A stretch of DNA of 64,000 bases from Turnera subulata (lineage: Eukaryota > Streptophyta > Magnoliopsida > Malpighiales > Passifloraceae), in NCBI GenBank assembly GCA_028386065.3, contig JAKUCV010003363.1:62001-126000 (forward strand). The letters run 5' to 3'. Below the pieces are notes generated by a model. It had not been told where the DNA came from. It saw only the letters and a list, made by a program, of their open reading frames with translations, and did no database searches. A program made the translations under genes and the position numbers. The stretch's first letter is position 1. Each line of letters starts with the position of its first letter. This document shows positions 12,406 through 23,419 of this stretch, one piece after another.

Positions 12406-13611
12406 TGTAGGCCCAAAAAGACTAAGAATGGGGATTGAATTAGCCTCTAATTGAAATTTTGTACTTCAACTCAAACTAAAATTTTCGCAACAAACTAGAC
12501 ATATTTTGTATGTGAGCAGAAATCAAAATCTAGGTAAGTAAAAGAAAATGGACGAAAATTGAAAGAAGAAAACACACAAGAATCAACACAAGAATTTAGA
12601 GTGGTTCATCCTAAATCCTATAGCTAGATCCACTACTCAAGGCTTCCCTTTGAGATTTACCAAATTCACTATATGGTTTCTTCCAAGGTGAAACCTAACT
12701 TTTTACAACCAAACTTTTTCAAAGGATCAAGCTCAAACATTTACAAGAGTTATGCCAAGACTCAATCTCTAACCTAGGCTTTTACTAAGGCTCAAATCAA
12801 ACCTATACAAGAGTTTTTCGAGGTTCACTTTCTAACCTATACTCCAAATTTTTTCTAAGGCACAAGCTTCAAACCTATTCCCCTTATGTAAAATTTTCCC
12901 AATTCTACTCAAGGTATGATTTCCCAACAACCCGAAGAGCGACTCACTCTTGGTGAATACAATTAAGCCCAAAGATATCTCAAAGATATAAAGCTCATGA
13001 AGAAAGAATTTAACCCCTCAACAATTTCAATAATGAAGCTCTAATTTCTCAATAGTTTATGAGTACTTAAGCAAGCTTCAAGAGAGTGTAAAATAAAGTT
13101 GTAATGGCCTTGATGTGTTTTCCGATGAAAGGTTGCCTTTTATACTTGCACAAGAGTGTGACAACGGCTACTTTTTGGAAAAGCCAAAGAACTTGTTTTT
13201 GTGGGCAAGTTTGGTACGAGATCACAGACAAAATTCCAGCTGCAACATTAACGTGGCTCTCTTTTTCTTCACTTCAAGCCTTTCTTTCACCTTCTAATGC
13301 ATAGCTGGCCCCAAATAAAGACAAGATAATGTCTCTTTGCTTCATGTGTTGGTGGATTAGAGGAGAGATTAACAACCCTTAAAAACTTTACACCAATCTT
13401 CTTGCTCTAAATCACCATACTTCAAAAGTACCAAAGGGTACATCTTGTCTTGACTTGGGCTTCTACAAGGGTCAAGAAAATATTTACTTGGCTCTCCTTA
13501 GTGTGTTGATTTTCCTGGAAAGACTTTGTATATAAAGGATAAGGAAAGAGGTATGTGGAGCCTTTTTTTAAGATCGAAGATGACAAATTAAACAACCAAA
13601 AAAATATAAAG

Positions 13612-13851
13612 TGTTATAAAAGAAAAGAAGGATTTGGATGAAAGGAAGGAACGATTTGGAGAGGAGAAGAAAAAAAGGATGAGGAAGAGATTGGTGAGGG
13701 AAAACGGGTTGTAACCCGGTATCTCATCTCTATCATTTTCTGTTTTTCATTCATTTATATATAATACAATTTGAGTGGATAAATTACAGTTCAATCCTTC
13801 AAAAATGACATTCACTATATTTTGGTCCCTCAAAATAATAAATTTAAAGCA
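13612..13851 (-). repeat. 3' LTR of element L
   Basis: It runs TGTTATAAAAG... to ...AAAGCA on the plus strand and is 240 bp like its partner. It contains a perfect short palindrome CGGGTT-gt-AACCCG and an AT-rich 'tatatataata' block. Confidence 0.9.
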
Positions 13852-13866
13852 CTCCCCCTTGAATGT
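13852..13866 (-). other. Polypurine tract of element L
   Basis: On the minus strand it reads ATTCAAGGGGGAG directly before the LTR. It would prime plus-strand synthesis. A second CTCCCCCT copy occurs at about 13983, and others near 16637 and 16872. Confidence 0.75.
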
Positions 13867-14040
13867 CGTTGTGCATTGGGTAGAATACGCTTTAGGGAGA
13901 ACTGCCTCATTAAAAACCTTACCAAGAAAAACCCAGTGGGATAAAAACTTGGTGAAGGAAAAAAGAGTGCAGTGCGTATTCTGCTCCCCCTCATTTTGGC
14001 CTCCATTGGTTTCTTGATATCGTTGCATGTCAATTGCCCT

Positions 14041-17000
14041 TGTCAGCTTCTGGTGACATGTATATTGTCTGAACACCTTTTGGTACATCATTACTTCAAT
14101 TGGATAGAGTTGGCAGCATTATCTTCATGATTTTGTCGTTGGAGCGTCTATCTTGCCATCTTGCTTTTGTAGTCCCGATGATATTGCAATATCATGTGTA
14201 AAGCTTTGGTTGATGTCCGGCTGTGCAATGTGGATTAAATGGGGGTGAGCATCTGCAAAACCAACTCTTTTTCTTCGGGTTTACAGGATTCACATCGCAT
14301 CTTTTATTCCCCGAAGATAAGGTCAAATCCATATCTTGCCAACAGGCTTAAGTCATAAGCTTCAGGCTTTATTCTCTTAGCAATACATATTGCACTTAGA
14401 CAGGATACTCCAAGACCAGTCTAATAGCACGGTATTTGGAAACTTCTTTGGGAGTTCCAATCATAAATAAGTTTATCCATACTCAAAATGATTTAAATTA
14501 TGTAAAGATCAGTTCAACTCTATTTTGTAATTTCCCGGGAATTAGTTGCTTCAGGCAACTTGGATCCTTCAGGGATCTTCATGTATATATCATGACTTAT
14601 GGATCCAGAATAATAGGCTGTAATAGCATTCATTAGATNNNNNNNNNNNNNNNNNNNNNNNNNNNNNNNNNNNNNNNNNNNNNNNNNNNNNNNNNNNNNN
14701 NNNNNNNNNNNNNNNNNNNNNNNNNNNNNNNNNNNNNNNNNNNNNNNNNNNNNNNNNNNNNNNNNNNNNNNNNNNNNNNNNNNNNNNNNNNNNNNNNNNN
14801 NNNNNNNNNNNNNNNNNNNNNNNNNNNNNNNNNNNNNNNNNNNNNNNNNNNNNNNNNNNNNNNNNNNNNNNNNNNNNNNNNNNNNNNNNNNNNNNNNNNN
14901 NNNNNNNNNNNNNNNNNNNNNNNNNNNNNNNNNNNNNNNNNNNNNNNNNNNNNNNNNNNNNNNNNNNNNNNNNNNNNNNNNNNNNNNNNNNNNNNNNNNN
15001 NNNNNNNNNNNNNNNNNNNNNNNNNNNNNNNNNNNNNNNNNNNNNNNNNNNNNNNNNNNNNNNNNNNNNNNNNNNNNNNNNNNNNNNNNNNNNNNNNNNN
15101 NNNNNNNNNNNNNNNNNNNNNNNNNNNNNNNNNNNNNNNNNNNNNNNNNNNNNNNNNNNNNNNNNNNNNNNNNNNNNNNNNNNNNNNNNNNNNNNNNNNN
15201 NNNNNNNNNNNNNNNNNNNNNNNNNNNNNNNNNNNNNNNNNNNNNNNNNNNNNNNNNNNNNNNNNNNNNNNNNNNNNNNNNNNNNNNNNNNNNNNNNNNN
15301 NNNNNNNNNNNNNNNNNNNNNNNNNNNNNNNNNNNNNNNNNNNNNNNNNNNNNNNNNNNNNNNNNNNNNNNNNNNNCAATAATATTTCATCAACAGTCGT
15401 GCAATCAATTGTCAATGTTCCCCCAGATTTGTTTGGGTTTATTTCCAATGATATACAGTCTCTTATTGATGAAATATCCCAGCATTATCTAGACATATAG
15501 TCTAGTAACATAAGTAGGGACATGTGCCCGCAAGTGGCATAATAAGTGCGCACTTATGCCAACTTGTGTCACACAATAAACCATCTAGTCGATGCATCGT
15601 AAAAATTACCTAGATGGTTAACACCTCGGATTGATCAGTCCGCGTTCATGTCCCTAAATTATTCTTAAACTTGCTGGTGATGCTAGGCCATTCTCATCTT
15701 AGGAAGGCCGTATAATAAATTTTGCAGCAAACAAACATATGAAAAATTCATTGATTGTAAAACTTCTGGTTTTTCAATGAATGACCAAATAAATTTCGTG
15801 CATCATTATTAACCCGGGATGGCCCATCCGGTCATGCCAAACAATAAATCATCAAACCAACTTCAAGTTGGTGCCAGCTTCAGGCTGCTATATGTGCCAG
15901 CTTCAGGCTGGATATGTGTGTCAGCTTCAGGCTGGATATGATAACATAGGAAAATTATTTACCAGCTGTAAATTACATTTCTATCAGCTAACTTCTAATT
16001 AGTCTCAGTTTCGGGCTGTGCAAACCGTGTATTTAATAACTTAAAAATATTAGCTTCAGGCTAATGCATTCCAGCTTCTGGCTGGATATGGCAATTTCCA
16101 ATAACCCGATTTTTTTTTTTATATAGCACAATCTAAAGAACAATGCTCGTAAACTTTTCACAACTTGTTTGTTAGCTACAACAATAGCCTTTTAATATAG
16201 AGATATTCAACATCTCAGCTCTTGCAGAGCGTAAATATTTTACTCTTCTAGAGCACGTTATACTACAATAAAACTTGTGCTCTTCCGGAGCTTAATATAT
16301 ACTTTTCTAGAGCGTAATAAACTTATGCTCTTCTAGAGCATATTAATCCTCTTCTCATTTTTAGGTTGTACAATCATATATTACTTATGAATAATTTTCA
16401 TTCTATTAAATACGGAATATGTCACGCATTGTCTTCAGGTCAAATGCCAGAGTCATTAAAACAATGGCTTCATGTTCATATTAAGAATTTAATAATAACA
16501 TGCATGTAATTATAACAATTAATAATAAAGTTGAACATAAAATAAGAACATTCAATATATAATAAAGTTGAATCATAAAATAAGAACATTCAATATTGGC
16601 TTATACCTTCAGGGTATAATGGCATCCACACATATAATTCTCCCCCTGTGGATGTCAATTTGTGCATTGTTTTCAAGACTAATGCTTAAGGCATTCATTT
16701 ATTTCGTATTCCATACTCTTCAGGAGCGTAAGCTTATGATCTTCTGGATCATAGTTGAGCTTGTGTTCATCAAAATTATTACATACAATCACATTCACTT
16801 CAGGAAATGGACCAGGGCCAATTCAACAAGATCCATAATTTTTTTATTATATTGACATCCACATATATAATTCTCCCCCTGTGGATGTCAACTTGGCATG
16901 GTCTTCGGGACTAAAAACATAAGGCATTATTCGAGAAACAATTATAAATTAATGAAAAGTAAATAAATTAGATCGCAACGCGTAATAATATAAATTGATC

Positions 17001-17315
17001 ATAAAATGAATTGAATATAAAATAAATTGCGCCTTCAGGGTAAGCAAGTATAATTTCAATATCCATCTACGTGATGGTCATACAATATCCATCTTCTTGA
17101 TGGTTATACAACGTCCACCTTCTGGTGGTTTATGTTTTTTATTCTTAATTTTCCTTTTGAGGGATCTTCAGGATCTTTTGAACGTTAAGACTTCGAGTCT
17201 TCGTTGTATTTTCCTTTATTGAGTCTGCTGGACTCTTATATTTAGTCTACCAGACTATTATCATATAAATTCCTGTCCTCATTTAATACCCATAACAAAT
17301 TTCTTCCGGAAATTT
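14041..17315. repeat. Array of stem-loops with TTCNG-type loops in element L
   Basis: More than 20 short inverted repeats share a five-base loop, mostly TTCAG, TTCTG, TTCCG or TTCTA, while their stems differ but stay complementary. Examples (plus strand): 14544-14560 AGTTGC/GCAACT; 14563-14577 GATCC/GGATC; 15897-15911 CCAGC/GCTGG; 16049-16065 ATTAGC/GCTAAT; 16324-16342 TATGCTC/GAGCATA; 16601-16619 TTATACC/GGTATAA; 16735-16753 TATGATC/GATCATA; 17187-17201 AAGAC/GTCTT; 17221-17235 GAGTC/GACTC; 17297-17315 AAATTTC/GAAATTT. The 738-base gap interrupts the array. No protein is encoded. Function is unknown. Confidence 0.85.
14639..15376. other. Assembly gap (738 N)
   Basis: This is an unbroken run of N inside element L. 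The gap lies in the hairpin array, which may have hindered sequencing. Real length is unknown. Confidence 0.99.
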
Positions 17316-17431
17316 TGAGGGTCTTAAATTCAAATATCATAATTTAATAAGAAAATGCTTAATTAAAATAAATAAGCAAGGGGCCTATAATAAATTACCC
17401 CAAGTAAAATAAATGACAGGAAATTAAATGA

Positions 17432-17787
17432 TGGGCCTAGTACGAGCCCATATTAAGCATAAAATTAAAGGCAAGGTAATTAAATACAATGGGCCCTTTT
17501 ATAGCCCAATTAAAAGTAAATGCCTGAAAATTAAATGCGATGGGCCTTTTTATTAATTAGCCCAATAAAAATTAAATTGCTGAAAAATAAATGCAATGGG
17601 CCTATAGCGAACCCAATAAAAATTAAATTTCAGCAAAATAAAAGCGATGGGCCTTATACAAGCCCCAAAAAAAAATATAAAGAAATAGGCGGCTTAGCCG
17701 ACCATTATGGGCCTTTCATGAGCCCAAATAAAGCATAAATAAAATTAAAACATAAATTTAAAATGCAGTGGGCCCTTTAATAGCCCA
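17432..17787. repeat. Seven TGGGCC...GCCCA units in element L
   Basis: TGGGCC is followed 8-13 bases later by GCCCA or a variant at 17432, 17490, 17541, 17597, 17648, 17708 and 17769, spaced 50-61 bp apart. Between them run 'aaaattaaat' words. Here the stem is fixed and the loop varies, the reverse of the neighbouring TTCNG array. TGGGCC/T is also the plant site II motif bound by TCP factors; whether that matters here is inference. Confidence 0.8.
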
Positions 17788-17879
17788 ATCGGAATTTAAA
17801 TAAAAACAAAAAAATATGCTTACTCGATAAATCTTTCAGCAATAATACATATAATATATATTACTAATATCCGGTTACT

Positions 17880-18345
17880 ATTCCGGTATGTATATGCCAT
17901 TAGCCTTCTGGGCTTGGCGGGGGAAAAAAAAACCAAGGCGTCGGATTCCGATCGAACACTTCGGGGTTCGTCGGATCGGCCAAAAAACGCTATTCACGGT
18001 TGCTAGATCGGTCAAAATTACTATTCACGCCTTCTGGGCTTGCCGGGAAATAACCCGAGGTATAAAATTTCGGCCAAACACTTCGGGGCTCGCCGGGAAA
18101 AATTAGAGGTTTCAAATTCCGGCCAAAATCACTATTCACGATCGCCGGAAATTACTATTCACCGTGCCGGATAATTGTCCGAGGCACTAAATTCCGGCCG
18201 AGCACTTCGGGGCTTGCCGGGAAAATCCGTAGATGCTAAATTCCGTGTTCGTCGGATCCCGACCAAACACTGTTCAAGCCGGATTCCGGCCAAAAATCAC
18301 TGTTCATGCCGGATTCCGGCCAAAAATTTCTGCCCGTGAACTTTC
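17880..18345. repeat. CCGG-rich short repeats in element L
   Basis: The words 'attccggccaaa', 'aacacttcgggg', 'gccggga' and 'actattcacg' recur about every 40-60 bp, some again as stem-loops (for example AGCC/GGCT around TTCTG at 17902-17914). There is no open frame with protein character. Confidence 0.7.
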
Positions 18346-19340
18346 CATTAACATCACAACAAACCCATCAACAATTCACAATAATTAAACAATAACAACA
18401 ATTCAACAATAATCAACAAAATCCGTTTAAAGTAAAGGTTTGGGGTGATGTGTTGCTTTGTCAGTTGTTGCGCTGGTGGTGGGGAGCATTAGAGGGCCGT
18501 GTTGTCCATTTTCTCCATTGGTGAAAGCAATAATACTATATAGAAATATAGAAATCAAACACAGCAGCACTCACCAATAGTTGAACTTGTTAGCTGGGTT
18601 GTTCAAGAGAGTTGAAATTTTATAGTATTAGGGAGAGAACTTAGGAACAAGCAAGAAAAACTTGGTGGTATGAATCATTCCGATTTTAAAAATTTTATTC
18701 TTAGAGTATAGACTTGTAGTTTCATGCAATCTGACACATATCTAATGGACAAAATATGAAACTAATAAAAATCTCATCCAGTGCTAATTTAGGAATTGGG
18801 TTATCATCAATATCGCAACTTATGCAAACACCATCAAGACGCTAACTACTAGAAAGTGGCAGATAATGTCATGCTATGGCCCTATAATGTTGAATGCCTT
18901 TTCGGCTTTATGTGCATGAACCTTTTTTTTTTAACTATATCATAACCAATAAGAAGCAGATGAAAGAAAAGAAAAAGGTGAATGGAACTTACAAATCTGT
19001 CATGGCAAGCATGTGATCGCCGAACAAAAAAAAACAAAACGAAAGCACAAAACCATAGGTCGCGGCCGGGCGTGTTTCCACGGCGCGGGAGGCAGACCCG
19101 TTTGGTCGCCGGATCCTGCAGCGGGTCGTGCCTCCCTGTCGGCGCGTCCGACGGCGGCGGCGGAAAAGGAGGACACCGTTCGGTCGGCGGCGGCGAGAGA
19201 ATCTCGATGGTGGTGGTGGTGTCGTGCACGGCGGCGCGGAAGCCGTCGCCGGAGATGAAAACGGCCGGCCGGATTTTGTTTCTTTTCTCTCCTCTGTTCA
19301 CCGGTTTCAGGTTAGTTTTCTTTGTTCCGGGTAGAGGCTA
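18346..19340 (-). other. Leader region of element L, partly GC-rich
   Basis: This lies just inside the 5' LTR. Positions 19050-19290 are strongly GC-rich with CGG and GGT runs, giving overlapping open frames of 68-139 residues that are low-complexity and probably accidental. I recognise no gene. It may be an untranslated leader or captured sequence. Confidence 0.5.
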
Positions 19341-19356
19341 ACTCGTGCTGATAACG
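19341..19356 (-). other. Primer-binding-site candidate of element L
   Basis: On the minus strand, CGTTATCAGCACGAG follows the 5' LTR end directly. This is the usual place for the tRNA-primed start of minus-strand synthesis. I recall the same phrase from other plant copia elements; which tRNA pairs with it is not established here. Confidence 0.55.
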
Positions 19357-19596
19357 TGTTATAAAAGAAAAGAAGGATTTGGATGAAAGGAAGGAACGAT
19401 TTGGAGAGGAGAAGAAAAAAAGGATGAGGAAGAGATTGGTGAGGGAAAACGGGTTGTAACCCGGTATCTCATCTCTATCATTTTCTGTTTTTCATTCATT
19501 TATATATAATACAATTTGAGTGGATAAAGTACAGTTCAATCCTTCAAAAATGACATTCACTATATTTTGGTCCCTCAAAATAATAAATTTATAACA
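19357..19596 (-). repeat. 5' LTR of element L
   Basis: It is 240 bp, TGTTATAAAAG to TTTATAACA on the plus strand, nearly identical to 13612-13851. Confidence 0.9.
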
Positions 19597-19984
19597 TAAA
19601 GAGCGGTTGAGGCTTTTTGCGTGTGAGCTGCAGGAAGACAAAAGCATATGTATTTCTTAATTTTTAAATGACTCCTTTTAAACAAATCAGCCTAATAATC
19701 ATTAAGCCCAAAAAAAAAATATCAGGTTATATGCACATTGTAGTTGGGCCTGAAATAAAATAAAGTTAGCCCACTATTATAAAACTTGAGTAAATAAAAG
19801 AAATAGTTATATGCATAGAATATTGGGCTGATGGGGAATTATAAGTTGTAGCCCACAGACAAAGATAATCCAAAAACAAACATGACATGGTAAAAAAGTA
19901 TACCACTATACTTTGACAGCATCCAAAAAAACCATATCATAACAATATCTTGAGCATATCAATCAAAAAGGGTATGGACCAACA

Positions 19985-20400
19985 CAAGAATAACCACAAG
20001 AACTCATGACATACGTGTTTGTAATTTACTATCCAGAAGAATTATGGAGAAGATCAATGAAAACTATGAATAAGAACAATGACTAAGAAAAGAAATAATA
20101 ATAGAAAACATTATCATAGGAATTCATGATTGATGTGTTTGTAACTTATTGTCGACTATAACAATAAAAAAGACAAATTGAAGTACAATCGGAGTAGTTA
20201 ACATAAACTACCACAAAGATTAAAAAACAACGACCAAAAAAAGAAATAATAATAAATAATAATAATATAATTTAATAATCTCCTTTATTAATAATATAAT
20301 ATAATTTTTAATACTTTTTAATTTGAAATATCAAATGATTAAAAAATATCATTAATAATAATCGATTTACAAATTCCTATTTCACCATGTAATGTAAGAA
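19985..20400. repeat. Satellite array resumes
   Basis: The phrases 'cacaagaactcatgacatacgtgtttgtaattta', 'gaagtacaatcggag' and 'aataataatataatttaataatc' match the units at 10180-12405. The break lies exactly at the edge of solo LTR K. Confidence 0.8.
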
Positions 20401-21091
20401 ATATAATACTCAAAACCACGTGCATGAAGAAAAACTAGTATATAAAAAAGCGTAAAATAATTAAATGACCAATCACCGTCGATTTATATTAATATATTGC
20501 CGTTTTAAGACTTATCCCCAACAGGAGCATCGATGGACTCAACGCCTGGCTAGATTGTTGCGAGCTAACTATATTGACCGTTGTGAAGCGAATAAAAGAT
20601 TAAACCTTGGCGGGTAGAGGTAAGTAGCATGGCATAGCAGAGGTACTATGCAAAAAAATATCGGGGAATACGCAATTGCATTGCACTCCTCACCATCTGC
20701 AAGAATCACTACAAAGATGCCAATTAACCAATTGAAAGTGAATTATATACAAGTGGGCTGTCTCTAATAAAGGAGCAGTGGGAGCCAGCCATTAAGAATG
20801 TTAAGAAATTAGTCTTCTCTCCTTCGCTCATCTTTTCTCTCTAAATTTCTACTTGGCAATGGTAGAGGAGGTGGACTTTGGCATCTCGTTCCGGTGTTGT
20901 AAACTGCCAATAGTCGGATTCTTCCATCCCCTAGTATTCTTCTGTCCCATATATTCCCATACAAACTGTTAAGAAATAAGGTGCATCACCTCCTCGGATC
21001 AAAGGTATCAAAGGTATTTTTAGTATCTATATTTGGCCAAGATAGTAAACTTGGTACTCAGTATTGAAATTTCGTGAATTGTGATACATGC
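20401..21091. other. Unassigned sequence before element F
   Basis: This is of moderate complexity, with no long open frame and no recognisable repeat. It could be old intergenic DNA. The last five bases (CATGC, 21087-21091) are the left TSD of element F. Confidence 0.5.
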
Positions 21092-21298
21092 TGTGAACAC
21101 CCAAATTTGATCCATGATTTATTCTGTTATTTTGAATCTTGAATGTGTTTTTGTCTTTAATTGATGAGATGAGTTGATTATTGGCATGAATACGTTTGTT
21201 ATTTAATGTGGTAGAATAAGGATATTTATTTGGTTGTCTCTCTCTATTTATTTTTTCCCATTATTATTTATTTAATTTGAATTTTAAATAGATATTAA
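21092..21298 (+). repeat. 5' LTR of F, first piece
   Basis: It aligns with 49660-49866 of the 3' LTR with scattered changes. It is interrupted after ATTAA (21294-21298), the TSD of sirevirus A. Confidence 0.88.
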
Positions 21299-22826
21299 TG
21301 TAGGCCCAATTTGGCTAAGAGGGGGCTGAATTAGCCCCTTTTTCGAATAAGCACCGATTTGGCACGACTGATGCCAAATCCTTCCTAAACTGAAATTGGA
21401 GATTATGAACACTAATGGGCACACTAAAGCACACTTAAGAGAGAAGGGTTAGAGAGATTTGCACAGTGATTTATAATGGTTCGCCAATGAGGACTACATC
21501 CACTACTCAAGGAGTCCACCTCTAGTATCATAAAAAAAGGAGTCCACTTTGAGATTTCTAACCTCCACTATACCGTGGCTTTTACGGGTTCAACCACATC
21601 CTTTTACAAGCCTTTTCCTAGGCTAAGCTCAAACCTATCACTCACCACAAACCTTCCCGGTTTGTTGAATCCCACCTTAGCAAACTAATCCGAAGTTCCC
21701 ACTAAGGTGTATTTGATCTCACAGCAAGGAGTCTTCAATGACAAAGTCAAGAAGATGACCAATTAAGGTCAACTCTTTAGCCTTAAGATATCACTCAATT
21801 TAGGCTCTTTTGGAGAACTGCAAGTATGACTCAAGTACTATGATGTCAAGACTTCGTAATAGCAGCTCTAGCTTGAGTTCTTCTGTCTTCCTTCAATTTA
21901 TAGAGGCTAGGGGAAGTGAGAGCCTCGTCATCTAACGGCTAGTTGTCACTTTCTGCTACCTTGAGATTTGACATCATTGGCGCCAAAACGTTCATCGCTC
22001 CAGTTTCCAGAAAGTGGTCTGCACATGTTTAGCCGCTGCCTAGGTTTGATTCTCCTAGGTTGGACTGAATTAAAATGAGTCGTTGTGTGAGCTTTCCAGT
22101 ACTTTAAACGAACACCTGCAGAATAGAGAGAGACAAGCTTGTAGGTTTTATGCCCATAGAAGCACCTCCAACATAAGGCTCCAAAGTACAAGAAAGTCAG
22201 CACAAGCTTAGCAGACTCCTAGGTTTGGTGATCCTAGGATTGTCAGATTCGAATCTATCCGTTGTGAAACTTGTGCAGATCTTTAGTCTAACATTTTCTG
22301 AGTTAAACTAGGCTACGTAACAGATTTATCGAGTATGGGAGCGCCTGCAACAAGTTGCCTCAAAGTTCCATAAAATCAGCACAAGGTTGACAGATCTAGG
22401 TTTGGTGGTCCTAGGTTTGGGCTAAATCGAGATGAATCTTTCTAACTCCTGTCCAGATCAATAAACAAACACTTTCTAAGTTGAGTCATGCTAGATTTCT
22501 GGTTTATAGGGTCTAGAAGCATCTCCAACTTTTGCCTCAAAGTTGTAAGAAAACCATTATGGTCCATGGGCATGAGAGAGGCATTAACCCATTAAAATAA
22601 TACCACTGGCACACATACCAATCGCACTAACCTCAAACCTTAAAAAATCAAATTTCATTATTTAATTCAAGGGTTTGGGTTATGGATTAAAATATTCATA
22701 AACTTAGTTCGTCATTAATCAAAATCAATTAAGCACATGGTTAGGTAATTGGATTAAAATATTAATTAGCACTAATTAGCTAATTAATTAATCACTTATG
22801 CACATGTTAATTACCTTAACCCACCA
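21299..22826 (-). repeat. 3' LTR of sirevirus A
   Basis: On the plus strand it runs TGTAGGCCCAATTTGGC... to ...TTAACCCACCA. The terminal base pattern is slightly mutated compared with the other LTR (ACCCAACA). It contains a GATTTGGC/GCCAAATC hairpin near 21356-21381. Confidence 0.88.
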
Positions 22827-22955
22827 TTCTCCCCCTTTTTTATGATGACAAACATATATGTAAAACACGAGTATCTGAGGGTTTAAAACGATTTAAGGTT
22901 CAAGCTCCCCCTCAACCTATGATACTCCCCCTTATTCTATGCTCCCCCTATCTTA
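22827..22955 (-). other. Polypurine tract and tandem extra copies in A
   Basis: Minus-strand AAAAAAGGGGGAGAA abuts the LTR. Further AGGGGGAG copies follow at about 22909, 22924 and 22943. Several polypurine tracts before the 3' LTR are a known trait of Sireviruses. Confidence 0.75.
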
Positions 22956-23419
22956 AAATTTTTTCCAATGTAAGCACAAATCATTAGAGGAATAGAGATA
23001 AGTTAGAGCAATAAGCAATCAATCGATATCAGTAAGCGTAATCAACCATAGTATAAGCATAAGTTGATATCGAAAGAATCATCCATCATTGTGTGTTTTT
23101 CCCACACCCTCTACTTTTCTCTCCCTTTTGGCATCACAAAAAATAAGAGCAAAGGAGGAAAAGGTCATTATCCTGCAAAAAGATTAACCAAGATAGCACA
23201 GTAAGATAATAAAACATCATAGATATGAAGCATAAAGAAGCTCCACAAATAACCAAACGATCTGGCATCAGTAGTGCCAGAACGAACACAAAATCATAAT
23301 ATCCAGAAACATTGAAAAGAACCAAACGAAAGCATAAACAGAATTGAAATATGATGCAAGTAGTGTTCAAAAATGAAAATGCACGAACCTAAGGAGGACA
23401 TCAGATCTAAAAGGAACGT

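Larger units (their letters stand above)
13612..19596 (-). mobile_element. Nonautonomous copia-like LTR element L, TSD TAAAG
   Basis: Two 240-bp LTRs (13612-13851, 19357-19596) differ at only about three positions and are flanked by TAAAG (13607-13611, 19597-19601). A polypurine tract (rc of ctcccccttgaat) abuts the left LTR and a primer-site candidate abuts the right one, so the element reads on the minus strand. The interior has no gag, protease, integrase or reverse transcriptase, and the gap is too short to hide them. It holds hairpin arrays, repeated TGGGCC blocks and a GC-rich leader. The stretch next to the left LTR ('cattaaaaaccttaccaagaaaaaccc') is a phrase I recall upstream of 3' LTRs in a common plant copia group. 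Near-identical LTRs imply a recent insertion mobilised in trans. Confidence 0.85.
12406..19984 (-). mobile_element. Sirevirus-type solo LTR K, split by element L
   Basis: The left end (TGTAGGCCCAAA, followed by 'gattgaattagcc') matches the LTR ends of sireviruses A and C in the same minus orientation. The body has the same ordered words: 'ccactactcaagg', 'tttgagatttacc', 'acaacggcta'. The right end is ...GACCAACA at 19984. Without L the LTR is about 1.59 kb, like A's LTRs. Flanks TAAGA (12401-12405) and CAAGA (19985-19989) form an imperfect 5-bp TSD, and satellite sequence resumes at once on the right. The two halves are 12406-13611 and 19597-19984. Confidence 0.68.

Noticed and set aside
13104..13304. 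Two overlapping 60-66-residue plus-strand frames
   Set aside because: They lie in the LTR part of K, overlap each other in different frames, and show no domain.
14590..15448. Open frames of about 270 residues
   Set aside because: Almost all residues come from the run of N; there is no sequence to support a gene.
18882..19341. Open frames of 68-139 residues on both strands
   Set aside because: These are GC-rich CGG/GGT repeats keeping several frames open at once, in the leader of a noncoding element, with no recognisable domain.
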